Shown: positions 1 through 5,667, counted from the first letter of the stretch. The stretch is DNA of 9,705 bases from Candidatus Levybacteria bacterium RIFCSPLOWO2_12_FULL_37_14 (GCA_001782645.1 MFPH01000007.1:1-9705); one strand, 5' to 3'. Numbers and translations: made by a program. Notes: generated from the letters alone by a model not told the origin.

Positions 1-378
1 CTCAATAAATTCATCCTGTGTCCCAATCGTCCTAAACTCTTTCGCCCACTTTTGACTTTTGACTTTTGACTTTTGCGCTTCTTTGAAACGTTTATACGCC
101 CATTCATCCCAAATATGCACATTATTGTCGACCAGATATTTAATATTGGAATTGCCCTGCAAAAACCACAAAAGCTCATGAATGATCCCCCGTAAAAAGA
201 CTTTTTTGGTGGTTAAAAGCGGAAATCCCTTGGACAAGTCGTAACGGGTTTGCCTGCCAAAAACGCTTTTAAGTGTTATTCCCGAGTTGAATTCTTTCTT
301 CTCATGCCCATTCTCTAAAATATCCTGCAATAAATCCAAATACTGATATTCGCCCTCGCGATAATCATTAATCTTCAT
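1..378 (-). CDS. thyA: Thymidylate synthase ThyA, N-terminal part (cut by window edge)
   Basis: This is the first 126 codons of thymidylate synthase, which methylates dUMP to dTMP with methylene-tetrahydrofolate. The gene starts at the ATG at 378 and stays open to base 1. The conserved block SVFGRQTRYDLSKGFPLLTT (residues 38-57) and the stretches HELLWFLQG and IWDEWAY (to residue 95) are typical of the family. The catalytic Cys and folate-binding half lie outside the window. After IWDEWAY the protein enters the variable insertion known from the Lactobacillus casei type, absent from E. coli ThyA. Here that insertion is partly encoded by four tandem copies of a 7-bp repeat. Residue 31 is Asn where the family usually has the dUMP-phosphate-binding Arg of the RTGT motif. 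There is no Shine-Dalgarno sequence. A weak promoter (TTGTAA at 409-414, 17 bp, TAAAAA at 386-391) sits 7 nt before the ATG. The family call is confident; activity is less certain because of the Asn. Confidence 0.93.
   Translation of the reverse strand, partial: MKINDYREGEYQYLDLLQDILENGHEKKEFNSGITLKSVFGRQTRYDLSKGFPLLTTKKVFLRGIIHELLWFLQGNSNIKYLVDNNVHIWDEWAYKRFKEAQKSKVKSQKWAKEFRTIGTQDEFIE
48..75 (-). repeat. Tandem 7-bp repeat (four copies) inside thyA
   Basis: Four exact copies of ACTTTTG on the plus strand (CAAAAGT in the thyA sense) run head to tail. They encode a Lys/Ser/Gln-rich patch at about residues 102-110 of ThyA. Since 7 is not a multiple of 3, gain or loss of one copy would shift the thyA reading frame. 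Confidence 0.9.
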
Positions 379-443
379 GATATTGTTTTTAACTTAATTC
401 CCAACAATTTACAAGAGGTCAAAATACATCAGCTTATCCCCTA

Positions 444-710
444 CTATTGTTTTATTTTGCCCGGGATTGTCATTGCCAAATGCTTTCCCAAGACGTCCAA
501 CAGCGCTTTGGCATGGTCTTTGGACATGCCTATTCTGGCGACTATCTGCTGATTTTTGTCGTCAATAGATTGCGCTACGTTAAAAACAATTCCGTAATTA
601 TTGGACGTTATGAATACGGAATCCGTATACAAAATCTGCACCTTATCCGCTGCTAAATTGATATTCACTCCCTGCGGCTGATCTTTAATATTTACTTTTT
701 TTTGATCCAT
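444..710 (-). CDS. DUF3467-like small protein
   Basis: The product is an 88-residue soluble protein of unknown function. The C-terminal half, QQIVARIGMSKDHAKALLDVL (about residues 54-74), resembles the end of DUF3467 proteins, where a beta strand is followed by the motif MSP/K-HAK-LL. The N-terminal part QGVNINLAADKVQI resembles the family's G-x-x-x-NLA start. The ATG at 710 is fixed by a near-perfect Shine-Dalgarno sequence, GAGGAGGTGA at 718-727, 7 nt upstream. It lies 78 nt downstream of the toxin gene on the same strand, so it may be read from the toxin-antitoxin promoter, but the gap contains a degenerate repeat and co-transcription is only inferred. No catalytic residues are obvious. 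Confidence 0.72.
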   Translation of the reverse strand: MDQKKVNIKDQPQGVNINLAADKVQILYTDSVFITSNNYGIVFNVAQSIDDKNQQIVARIGMSKDHAKALLDVLGKHLAMTIPGKIKQ

Positions 711-717
711 TATTCAT

Positions 718-727
718 TCACCTCCTC
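718..727 (-). promoter_or_regulatory. Strong Shine-Dalgarno for the DUF3467-like gene
   Basis: GAGGAGGTGA in the minus-strand sense lies 7 nt before the ATG at 710. It is one of the few strong ribosome binding sites here and contrasts with the upstream genes, which lack one. Confidence 0.85.
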
Positions 728-786
728 TCGCCCACCGAAACTTCTTTGTCCCCCGTAGTTTTAACGAAGGCGAAAGTAAAAGCGGG
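728..786. repeat. Possible degenerate copy of the hairpin repeat seen at 9340-9418
   Basis: The stretch holds CCGAAACTT (735-743), identical to 9385-9393, and GAAGGCGAAAG-like sequence in the same order as the right-hand copy. In the minus-strand sense CUUUCGCC can pair with GGCGAGAG (one wobble), and this second strand abuts the Shine-Dalgarno of the DUF3467-like gene, as in the GIY-YIG leader. Homology is plausible but the match is short. Confidence 0.35.
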
Positions 787-788
787 TT

Positions 789-1046
789 TTATCCATATAG
801 ACTACTGTGGGAACCGATTGCGATAAAAAGTATTTCCTCAGAGCTTTTTTTATAAATTGCCCGCAAGTCTCCTCCTATATTTATACTTCTGCATCCTTCA
901 TATTCGCCTTTTAAGGCGTGATTGTTAAGAGTAGGATAAAATTCGTCTTGAAGAAAGATATTACTTCTTTCCTTAAATTTATTCTTTTGCGATTTAGTTA
1001 ATTTATCAAACTGCTTTTTAAAGTTTCTATGCGACCTAATTATCAT
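789..1046 (-). CDS. YafQ/RelE-superfamily toxin
   Basis: The 85-residue product is a probable type II toxin of the RelE/ParE superfamily, closest by eye to YafQ, whose known members cleave mRNA on the ribosome. Recognisable features are NHALKGEYEG (42-51), the core strand DLRAIYK (60-66) and the C-terminal GSHSSLYG (78-85). Compared with E. coli YafQ, His50 (here H43), Asp67 (D60), His87 (H80) and an aromatic near the end (Y84) are kept, while the positions matching His63 and Arg83 appear to be Asn56 and Ala76. Activity may therefore be weak or mechanistically different. Its ATG overlaps the antitoxin stop by 4 nt (ATGA), so the pair is translationally coupled; no Shine-Dalgarno is seen. Confidence 0.85.
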   Translation of the reverse strand: MIIRSHRNFKKQFDKLTKSQKNKFKERSNIFLQDEFYPTLNNHALKGEYEGCRSINIGGDLRAIYKKSSEEILFIAIGSHSSLYG

Positions 1047-1321
1047 TTGGAGTCGAGGTATTTATTCCATTCCTCAGCACTATGGAAAGGACCATCTATG
1101 TTTCTATTATGCTTAATGTCTTCTTCCACACGACCGATGAGTCTTTCAAGCTCAGGAGTCATCCTGGGGGTATCAGAAAAAATCACTTCCCGTGTTCTGA
1201 TGAAATTCCTCAATGCTGCATTAATTACATCACTAAGGCTGATTCCGAGCTCCTTTGCAGCCCCTATTGCGTTTTCCTTTACTTCCTTGTCTGTTCTAAC
1301 ATTAATAACTGTTGCTTGCAT
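1043..1321 (-). CDS. RelB/DinJ-family antitoxin
   Basis: The 92-residue product is a RelB/DinJ-like antitoxin. The N-terminal half, ATVINVRTDKEVKENAIGAA followed by LGISLSDVINAALRNFI, fits the ribbon-helix-helix DNA-binding fold: one beta strand and two helices, with the typical LGI/SLSDVIN turn. The acidic C-terminus, including AEEWNKYL, should wrap the toxin. I chose the ATG at 1321 rather than the in-frame TTG at 1330, because the TTG lies directly beside the -10 box and would fall upstream of the transcript start. The gene overlaps the toxin gene by 4 nt. The usual pattern in the family is repression of its own promoter by the antitoxin and the complex. An AT-rich partly palindromic sequence over the -10 box would be the natural operator. 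Confidence 0.87.
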   Translation of the reverse strand: MQATVINVRTDKEVKENAIGAAKELGISLSDVINAALRNFIRTREVIFSDTPRMTPELERLIGRVEEDIKHNRNIDGPFHSAEEWNKYLDSK

Positions 1322-1330
1322 AATACACAA

Positions 1331-1359
1331 AGTATATACAATGTATTTACGATTGTCAA
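1331..1359 (-). promoter_or_regulatory. Strong sigma-70 promoter of the toxin-antitoxin pair
   Basis: In the minus sense TTGACA (1354-1359, perfect) is followed by a 17-bp spacer and TATACT (1331-1336). The -10 box is 9 nt before the antitoxin ATG, so the transcript should start 2-4 nt before it. The perfect 8-bp palindrome GTATATAC covers the -10 box, and AATACA / TGTATT arms flank it, a plausible autoregulatory operator. The -35 box starts 3 nt after the stop of the DUF5680-like gene. Confidence 0.85.
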
Positions 1360-1362
1360 GTA

Positions 1363-1839
1363 CTATTTTCTCTGATCAACCAACCCACCACTATAATTCG
1401 TTTCATAGATTTGCTTGTTACTTTCACTTATTGTTTCTTTACCTACAAAATCGTTAATATCTCCCTGCCAAACATTTTCATACTTAAACTTTCCATCTTC
1501 CAAGCTTTTAGGACCTCTTGCAGGAAAATCATTCGGCATTTGCGAAAGCGCTTTTCTTAAAGTTGGTATTGCTAAATTACCATCCGTTAAATCAACTCCG
1601 TAATAAATCATCATCCAATAAGGTTTTCCTTTATAAAAAACAACCTCTCGTCCACCAAAGGGTTCTCCACCAAACCAATTGTCATGAAATTTGAAATCTC
1701 CAGATTCATATCTCGTAGAATAAGAGCCATCAGCCTCTTTTGTCGTAGTAGTTTCTCCTGAAGCATATCCTTCCTTTTTGGCTTTGATTAAAAAAGTCTT
1801 TAACGCATCTTTATTCATAGTGTTTATTTTCTTATCCAT
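1363..1839 (-). CDS. DUF5680-like protein
   Basis: The product is a 158-residue protein with no signal peptide or membrane segment. The block beginning FLIKAKKEGYASGE (16-29), then STRYESGDFKFHDNWFGGEPFGGREVVFYKGKPYWMMIYYG read along the chain, matches the pattern of DUF5680 domains: an FL-x-AK-x-x-YA start, GDF-x-x-D-x-(Y/W)FGG, and EVV-x-x-x-GKP-x-W-x-M-x-YYG. Members occur alone or behind helix-turn-helix domains, and no activity is known to me. A second ATG lies 7 codons in (1818). The upstream ATG is preferred because TATAAA (1849-1854) sits 9 nt before it, paired with a weak TTGCCC (1871-1876) at 16 bp. No Shine-Dalgarno is present. It precedes the toxin-antitoxin pair on the same strand, but those genes have their own promoter. 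Confidence 0.75.
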   Translation of the reverse strand: MDKKINTMNKDALKTFLIKAKKEGYASGETTTTKEADGSYSTRYESGDFKFHDNWFGGEPFGGREVVFYKGKPYWMMIYYGVDLTDGNLAIPTLRKALSQMPNDFPARGPKSLEDGKFKYENVWQGDINDFVGKETISESNKQIYETNYSGGLVDQRK

Positions 1840-1848
1840 AGTATTTAT

Positions 1849-1876
1849 TTTATATTATTTTAATCTCTTGGGGCAA
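1849..1876 (-). promoter_or_regulatory. Probable promoter of the DUF5680-like gene
   Basis: TTGCCC (1871-1876), a 16-bp spacer and TATAAA (1849-1854), minus sense. The -10 box ends 9 nt before the ATG, the same distance as for the antitoxin gene. Confidence 0.5.
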
Positions 1877-1954
1877 ACACAAAAATTTTATACATAATTC
1901 GTCTCTACAATAACAAAGTTCCCCTGCCAATGCAAGAATATTTCAATAAAATGC

Positions 1955-1960
1955 TATAAT
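1955..1960 (+). promoter_or_regulatory. Extended -10 promoter of the small unknown gene
   Basis: A perfect TATAAT is preceded by TG and one base (TGCTATAAT), an extended -10 element that can work without a clear -35 box; none is evident. It ends 12 nt before the ATG at 1973, giving a leader of about 5 nt. Confidence 0.65.
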
Positions 1961-1972
1961 TTAAGTACGTAA

Positions 1973-2323
1973 ATGAACTGTAAATTTTTTCTCAGTTATC
2001 TTAAAAAAATAAATGTAAAAGATCCAAAAAAACTTACCTTTAGACAAAAACGGTTAATATTTATATATTCAATTGCTGATTTCAAGAGGTTAAAAATTTC
2101 AATTTACAGATTAGCAGAAATAGCTAGCTATCTCTGGCGTAGTCTTACTGGAATGGAAAAAGCTAAAACCGAACTCGGCAGTATTTTGCTAGACTGTTTG
2201 GAGTTTACGTCTTACAGCTCACCTAAAACCAAAGACGATAAGGAAAATTTTGAATATTATATGAAGAAAATAATGAAATATTACGATAGGAACAAAGAGC
2301 TAATTGACTCTAACTATTTTTGA
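1973..2323 (+). CDS. Unrecognised small basic protein
   Basis: The product is 116 residues, rich in Lys, Ile and Tyr, and I recognise no family. It appears mostly helical. A moderately hydrophobic stretch RLIFIYSIADFKRL is too short and interrupted to be a convincing membrane span. A second helix, IYRLAEIASYLWRSLTGMEK, contains two Trp/Tyr-rich turns, and the tail (about 85-116) is charged. It is more AT-rich than its neighbours. The extended -10 promoter directly upstream and the absence of overlap with a better frame support it as a real gene. It is divergent from the DUF5680-like gene and converges on the membrane-protein gene, with 11 nt between the stop codons. A lineage-specific or recently acquired gene is possible. 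Confidence 0.6.
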   Translation: MNCKFFLSYLKKINVKDPKKLTFRQKRLIFIYSIADFKRLKISIYRLAEIASYLWRSLTGMEKAKTELGSILLDCLEFTSYSSPKTKDDKENFEYYMKKIMKYYDRNKELIDSNYF

Positions 2324-2334
2324 TTAAGCCAATT

Positions 2335-2613
2335 TCATACTTGTTTTTCTTTACGCTGGTTAAACTTAATCCATAAATTCTTAAAATAAGGAAGAGTTAG
2401 AGTTGATAGTAAAAAGCCAATTGAGGGAACGATTGCGTTAAGCCAGGGATTTTCAATTTGTATCGCGTTTAAATAAAACCCAATTGCAAGATAGGTAAAA
2501 ATTACCAAAAGGCCTCGCCTTGTAGAGCTTGTCTCCCAATCCTTGTCCTTTTCGACTCTCTTATTTCTTTCCTTTAGCATGTTTATTTCCTTCTCCAAGT
2601 CTTCAGTACTCAT
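2335..2613 (-). CDS. Small membrane protein with N-terminal coiled coil and two helices
   Basis: The 92-residue product begins with a charged heptad-like helix (DLEKEINMLKERNKRVEKDKDW, residues 5-26), followed by the short conserved-looking ETSSTRR. It then has two hydrophobic segments, about 34-52 (LLVIFTYLAIGFYLNAIQI) and 58-75 (LNAIVPSIGFLLSTLTLP), joined by the short loop ENPW, and a basic tail. I recognise this layout (ER-x-x-RVE-x-DK-x-WETS-x-x-R, then NPWLNAIVP-x-x-GFLLSTL) from an uncharacterised small membrane protein found in various bacteria, including candidate phyla, but know no function. By the positive-inside rule both ends should be cytoplasmic. It lies 34 nt downstream of the Dcd-like gene on the same strand, so it may be co-transcribed. 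There is no clear Shine-Dalgarno sequence. Confidence 0.7.
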   Translation of the reverse strand: MSTEDLEKEINMLKERNKRVEKDKDWETSSTRRGLLVIFTYLAIGFYLNAIQIENPWLNAIVPSIGFLLSTLTLPYFKNLWIKFNQRKEKQV

Positions 2614-2643
2614 ACATAATACTTGCTACCTAATACTTGATAC
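2614..2643. repeat. Short direct repeat TAATACTTG, two copies
   Basis: Plus-strand TAATACTTG occurs twice about 15 bp apart in the gap between the Dcd-like gene and the membrane-protein gene. Phased TAATACTTG / TTGATAC strings resemble simple intergenic repeats of candidate-phylum genomes; that comparison is from memory. Confidence 0.55.
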
Positions 2644-2647
2644 AACG

Positions 2648-3223
2648 CTAAACCTGTTTTTCTTTTTTCTTTGTCGTGACTCTGCCGCCTTGCCATTGGC
2701 CGCGGTAAAGATTGCCGCCGCCTTTGACTTCATTAAATTGAATGTGTACGAAACGCGCGCCCATTTCAATTTCCGCCGTAATTGGTCCTTCATTTTTTAG
2801 ACCAAAAATCAGCCCTCCGCAATATCCCGGCGGCACATTTCCGGTTCGGAGAAATAAACCTGAACGATAAGTGGTTGAGCGAGGAGTAATCGAAGCGGTT
2901 AAGTTATTCGGCATGTTGACCGACTCAATTGTCTTAACCAGAAGAAAATCTCCCGGTTTAATTAAAATTTTCCCCTTTTGGACATCTGATTTTTTTATGC
3001 GGCCGCTGTTTTTTTTCAGACCACTATATTTAGCAACCAGTTCGATTTCTGCAGTTTTGCGATGAGTTTCCCCCAAAAAAGCCTTTCCTGAAATTTTGTA
3101 AACTTCTCCAAGGCGCAAATCAAATCCAGCTCCTTCAGGGTTGGTCAGTTCTCTTTCCGACAAGCCCTCAACGAGTTTTTTGGTTTTAACTAATTTTAAT
3201 AAAAGTTTAGGTCCGAGTATCAT
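2648..3223 (-). CDS. Dcd/dUTPase-superfamily protein with non-canonical active site
   Basis: The 191-residue product has the dCTP deaminase / dUTPase fold by motif: FDLRLG (34-39), KPGDFLLVKTIESV (89-102), the phosphate-binding-like PRSTTYRSGL (114-123), GNVPPGYCGGLIFGLKNEG (128-146) and a glycine-rich tail with YRGQWQGGR (173-181). The position of the catalytic Glu of dCTP deaminases (E133 in the canonical copy at 5095-5667) is Gly141, and the catalytic Asp of dUTPases is replaced within VPP. Deaminase or dUTPase activity should therefore not be assumed. It might be a nucleotide-binding regulator or a variant hydrolase. I chose the ATG at 3223 because GGAGGAG (3231-3237) lies 7 nt upstream. 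The 26 extra residues upstream are encoded by a hairpin repeat. It follows tmk by 88 nt on the same strand. Confidence 0.8.
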   Translation of the reverse strand: MILGPKLLLKLVKTKKLVEGLSERELTNPEGAGFDLRLGEVYKISGKAFLGETHRKTAEIELVAKYSGLKKNSGRIKKSDVQKGKILIKPGDFLLVKTIESVNMPNNLTASITPRSTTYRSGLFLRTGNVPPGYCGGLIFGLKNEGPITAEIEMGARFVHIQFNEVKGGGNLYRGQWQGGRVTTKKKEKQV

Positions 3224-3230
3224 AATATTT

Positions 3231-3237
3231 CTCCTCC
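3231..3237 (-). promoter_or_regulatory. Shine-Dalgarno that fixes the Dcd-like start
   Basis: GGAGGAG in the minus sense, 7 nt before the ATG at 3223. It makes the longer in-frame start at 3301 unlikely. Confidence 0.85.
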
Positions 3238-3240
3238 GCA

Positions 3241-3305
3241 TGTCATCCTGAACTCGTTTCAGAATCTCGTTCTTTGGAAGATACCGAAACAAGTTCGGCA
3301 TGACA
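3241..3305. repeat. 65-bp imperfect palindrome (REP-like element)
   Basis: The two 27-nt arms (3241-3267 and 3279-3305) are inverted copies with 22 of 27 positions matching; both begin TGTCAT and contain GAACT-x-GTTTC. Most mismatches become G-U pairs in the minus-strand transcript, so the hairpin should form in the tmk to Dcd-like mRNA. The TGTCATCCTGAACTCGTTTC type of sequence is a dispersed repeat seen in many bacterial genomes (from memory). It may act as an mRNA stabiliser or partial terminator between the two genes. Confidence 0.85.
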
Positions 3306-3311
3306 AGAATG

Positions 3312-3989
3312 CTACAATGACAACCTTGAAATTATCCTCTTCGTTACTTCTTCAACCGATCCTTCTCCATTAATTATGATAATCTCTTTGTCAAATTTCG
3401 TACTTAGCCAATTATATCCTTCAATGACTTTCCTAAGTTTTTCTTTGTCTTCGTAAATTTCTAAAATGTCATCTTTTTTTCTAATTCTTGATATGGCTGC
3501 TTCTAAAGGAATTTTTAGGTAAAATGTATAATCCGGCACTATAAAACGGTGGTACATCGAGAGAATTGAATAAACAACCAGCATAAAATCAGCTTCTTTA
3601 TAATTATATTGTCCGCCGGTTCTGTCCAAAATTCCATAAACAATAGCTGACCAAAAACATCTGTCTGAGACAACAACATCTCCTCTTTTTAAGGCAGGGA
3701 TAATTACTTCTTCTTGACTTAACACCCTATCTGTTGCGAATAGATATTGAAGAGAAAGTGTGGACATTTTTAATTTTCTGTTTAAAACTTTTTGGACAAT
3801 ATCGCCAATTACTCCAGTTTTCCGCGGCTCGCGGGCCTGAATTACCGTTTTGCCTTTTGTTCTGAAATATTCTGCAAGTTTCTCAGCCTGCGTAGTTTTT
3901 CCGCTTCCATCAATTCCCTCAACAGCAATATATTTTCCTTTATATGGATTCTTCTTAAGATCAATGTCAAACTCAACGTGATACTTCAT
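3312..3989 (-). CDS. tmk: Thymidylate kinase Tmk
   Basis: Tmk phosphorylates dTMP to dTDP in dTTP synthesis, in the cytosol. The 225-residue protein shows the P-loop EGIDGSGKTTQ (24-34), the REP motif (53-55), which contributes to dTMP binding, SDRCFWSAIVYG (108-119) for the usual DRY/F-x-x-S-x-x-AYQ motif (third residue Cys instead of Tyr), and the lid region SRIRKKDD (167-174). It has an extra N-terminus of about 18 residues before the first strand, and total length is slightly above the usual 200-215. The ATG at 3989 is used rather than the in-frame TTG at 4013, because a TGTTATGAT extended -10 box lies 12 nt before the ATG. It heads a minus-strand run with the Dcd-like and membrane-protein genes and diverges from an acyltransferase gene. 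Confidence 0.93.
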   Translation of the reverse strand: MKYHVEFDIDLKKNPYKGKYIAVEGIDGSGKTTQAEKLAEYFRTKGKTVIQAREPRKTGVIGDIVQKVLNRKLKMSTLSLQYLFATDRVLSQEEVIIPALKRGDVVVSDRCFWSAIVYGILDRTGGQYNYKEADFMLVVYSILSMYHRFIVPDYTFYLKIPLEAAISRIRKKDDILEIYEDKEKLRKVIEGYNWLSTKFDKEIIIINGEGSVEEVTKRIISRLSL

Positions 3990-4001
3990 AAAAACTTTTC
4001 C

Positions 4002-4007
4002 ATCATA
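4002..4007 (-). promoter_or_regulatory. Extended -10 promoter of tmk
   Basis: TATGAT preceded by TGT in the minus sense, ending 12 nt before the tmk ATG. The -35 region (TTTCAA at about 17 bp) is weak, which the extended -10 could compensate. Confidence 0.55.
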
Positions 4008-4024
4008 ACACAAGGAAATAAAAT

Positions 4025-4054
4025 TTGAAATATGATAATATAGTACTTTATAGC
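4025..4054 (+). promoter_or_regulatory. Possible promoter of the first acyltransferase gene
   Basis: TTGAAA (4025-4030), an 18-bp spacer and TATAGC (4049-4054), 12 nt before the ATG at 4067. The -10 box is only 4/6. Its position matches the gap seen for tmk and for the gene at 1973. Confidence 0.4.
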
Positions 4055-4066
4055 CCTGAATTTATT

Positions 4067-5092
4067 ATGGTTCACGAGCTGGAAGTGCCATTTTCTCTAT
4101 CAAGGAATCGTCCGGACACATTCGTTGCCACTCGAAATTCGCCATTAATAAAAGATCTGGCGGCCGAAACAATGGGGCAAATGATTTTGACTGCAGCGGA
4201 AAAAATTACCACGGCAATAGAACCTATTTTACCTGCTGGTTTTGAAAAGACATTCCTGAGTGAGATAGTGAAAAAACATACCAAAATATTAATTTTCTCT
4301 AATCATCAAAGTCACGCAGACCTTTTATCAGTAGCAAAAGTTTCCAAACTCTTAACTGAAATGGCGAATAAAGTTTTGCCCGAAGAAAATAAATCTCCTG
4401 GTTATCAATTAATAATTGCATCTTCACTCGCAGAGGGAGAACAAGGCGCATTATTACAAAAGTGTATAAATCAACTGACAGCTGATTTTATCCCAAACTA
4501 TTACCTATCGACCATAGAATATATGCGGCCGAAAGATGCGGCGATGTACAACGCAAGATTAAGAACGGAAGGAAAAGCAATGAATAGATTGCAGCTGAAA
4601 GCCTTCCGCGATGCGAAAAACGTAAAATTTGGATTCCAATTGGCCAGAGGAATCAAGAACAACAAGGGAACCATCATATTTCCATCTGCCAGCGTTCAGG
4701 AAGGAAGAAGAAAAGAGAATGGAGAGATATTCGGACTAACAGAGATCGATTCAAATTCCGTAAAACTTAACAGAACAATAAAGATGGCAATGAAGATACA
4801 TCCCTTAAGCGAAATGCCTTTAATACTATTCATGATTACCCACGGAGGATTTAATGTACTGAATCCTGACACTTTATCTCTAACTCCTGAAGCTCTTGCT
4901 GTCGCTAGGAATAGTGGTCCAGCAAATTTAATTCAGGTCAAATTGTCCTTGCCTAAAAGATTTGGCGTTATTGCTAACGAGATCAGAAATAAAGGAGAAC
5001 GAGTTAATTCGAAGACTATAAACGAATATGTATCAAGGACTTTCGCTGAATTATTACCTCCGGAAGGACAGGGATTTTACCGCAAAGCTTAA
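4067..5092 (+). CDS. PlsC-like (HX4D) acyltransferase family protein
   Basis: The 341-residue product carries the lysophospholipid/glycerolphosphate acyltransferase signature NHQSHAD (79-85), where His80 and Asp85 form the catalytic HX4D pair. A later GTIIFPSASVQEGRRKENG (about 201-219) stands where the substrate-binding FPEG-x-R block usually sits; the usual FPEG appears as FPSAS with EGRR following. PLILFMITHGGF (about 251-262) resembles the following hydrophobic strand. No clear membrane span or signal peptide is visible. The probable reaction is acyl transfer to a phosphate-bearing or lipid acceptor; the acceptor cannot be read from sequence. An in-frame TTG at 4025 would add 14 residues but overlaps the likely -35 box, so the ATG at 4067 is preferred. 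It ends 2 nt from the convergent dcd stop, with no terminator between them. Confidence 0.72.
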   Translation: MVHELEVPFSLSRNRPDTFVATRNSPLIKDLAAETMGQMILTAAEKITTAIEPILPAGFEKTFLSEIVKKHTKILIFSNHQSHADLLSVAKVSKLLTEMANKVLPEENKSPGYQLIIASSLAEGEQGALLQKCINQLTADFIPNYYLSTIEYMRPKDAAMYNARLRTEGKAMNRLQLKAFRDAKNVKFGFQLARGIKNNKGTIIFPSASVQEGRRKENGEIFGLTEIDSNSVKLNRTIKMAMKIHPLSEMPLILFMITHGGFNVLNPDTLSLTPEALAVARNSGPANLIQVKLSLPKRFGVIANEIRNKGERVNSKTINEYVSRTFAELLPPEGQGFYRKA

Positions 5093-5094
5093 AT

Positions 5095-5667
5095 CTATTT
5101 TTTGTCCTGGTGGATGCGGGACTCAATCGGGCCGTTCTGAAAAACGTATTTTGCCTGCTTCTTCTTGACATAAGGAACGTCTGCAACGCTGGAAAGTTCT
5201 TCAAATGTCATCGCGCAAATCCTCATTCCGCAGGTAAGTGAAATCGCCATTCTGCCCAAATTTCCAAGCTCCAAAACCGGTTTACCATCCCAACCCGGAT
5301 CAAAAATAGAAGCAGTTGAATGAACAACCAACCCCAGTCTTCCCAAAGAAGACCTTCCCTCAAGTCTGCCCATTAAATCAGGCGCAATTTTCACCCTTTC
5401 CAATGTTACCGCCAAGACAAAATCTCCGGGCTGAATAATAAATTTCTCGCCTTTTTTAATCTTCACTTCTTTGGTAATTTCATTGCTGTAGTCCTTTTTC
5501 GAAGGATCAATGTAGGCATTTTTACTGTACTCAAAAATTCTGAAGGTGGCTCCCAATCGAAGGTCAATGGAACAAGAACCAAGCTGTTCGCTAAAATCGG
5601 GTTTTGGTGTAATAGCAATTCTGCCTTGCAGAAGCGCTTTTTTTATATCCCTATCCGATAGTACCAT
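5095..5667 (-). CDS. dcd: dCTP deaminase Dcd
   Basis: Dcd deaminates dCTP to dUTP, the route to dUMP for thymidylate synthesis; some relatives also hydrolyse dUTP to dUMP. The 190-residue length is normal. Motifs are SCSIDLRLG (31-39), QPGDFVLAVTLE (79-90), GRSSLGRLGL (104-113), HSTASIFDPGW (116-126) and KPVLELGN (129-136), with Glu133 as the expected catalytic general base, and a C-terminal KYVFQNGPIESRI (173-185) like the nucleotide-closing tail of the family. From sequence alone I cannot decide between mono- and bifunctional enzyme. It follows the ligase-like gene on the same strand by 58 nt but has its own strong promoter, which overlaps a palindrome reaching into the start codon. With ThyA and Tmk in the window it supplies the dTTP pathway. 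Confidence 0.93.
   Translation of the reverse strand: MVLSDRDIKKALLQGRIAITPKPDFSEQLGSCSIDLRLGATFRIFEYSKNAYIDPSKKDYSNEITKEVKIKKGEKFIIQPGDFVLAVTLERVKIAPDLMGRLEGRSSLGRLGLVVHSTASIFDPGWDGKPVLELGNLGRMAISLTCGMRICAMTFEELSSVADVPYVKKKQAKYVFQNGPIESRIHQDKK

Noticed and set aside
48..75. Tandem repeat as a CRISPR array
   Set aside because: Units are 7 bp with no spacers and lie within a coding frame; no cas gene is present.
1029..1457. 142-codon plus-strand open frame over the antitoxin gene
   Set aside because: It lies opposite the RelB-like, toxin and DUF5680-like genes, has no start signal, and its translation is low-complexity and Ser/Leu-rich, as expected of an antisense shadow.
2335..2665. Shared KEKQV C-terminus of the small membrane protein and the Dcd-like protein
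   Set aside because: The codons differ and the surrounding sequence is unlike; a five-residue lysine-rich tail is readily coincidental.
3224..3301. N-terminal extension of the Dcd-like protein from an ATG at 3301
   Set aside because: The extra residues are encoded by the palindromic repeat and do not resemble the family; a strong Shine-Dalgarno supports the ATG at 3223.
3990..4013. TTG start giving tmk eight extra residues
   Set aside because: The codons overlap the extended -10 box that serves the ATG at 3989.
5085..5100. Bidirectional terminator between the convergent first acyltransferase and dcd genes
   Set aside because: Only 2 nt separate the stop codons and no inverted repeat spans them.
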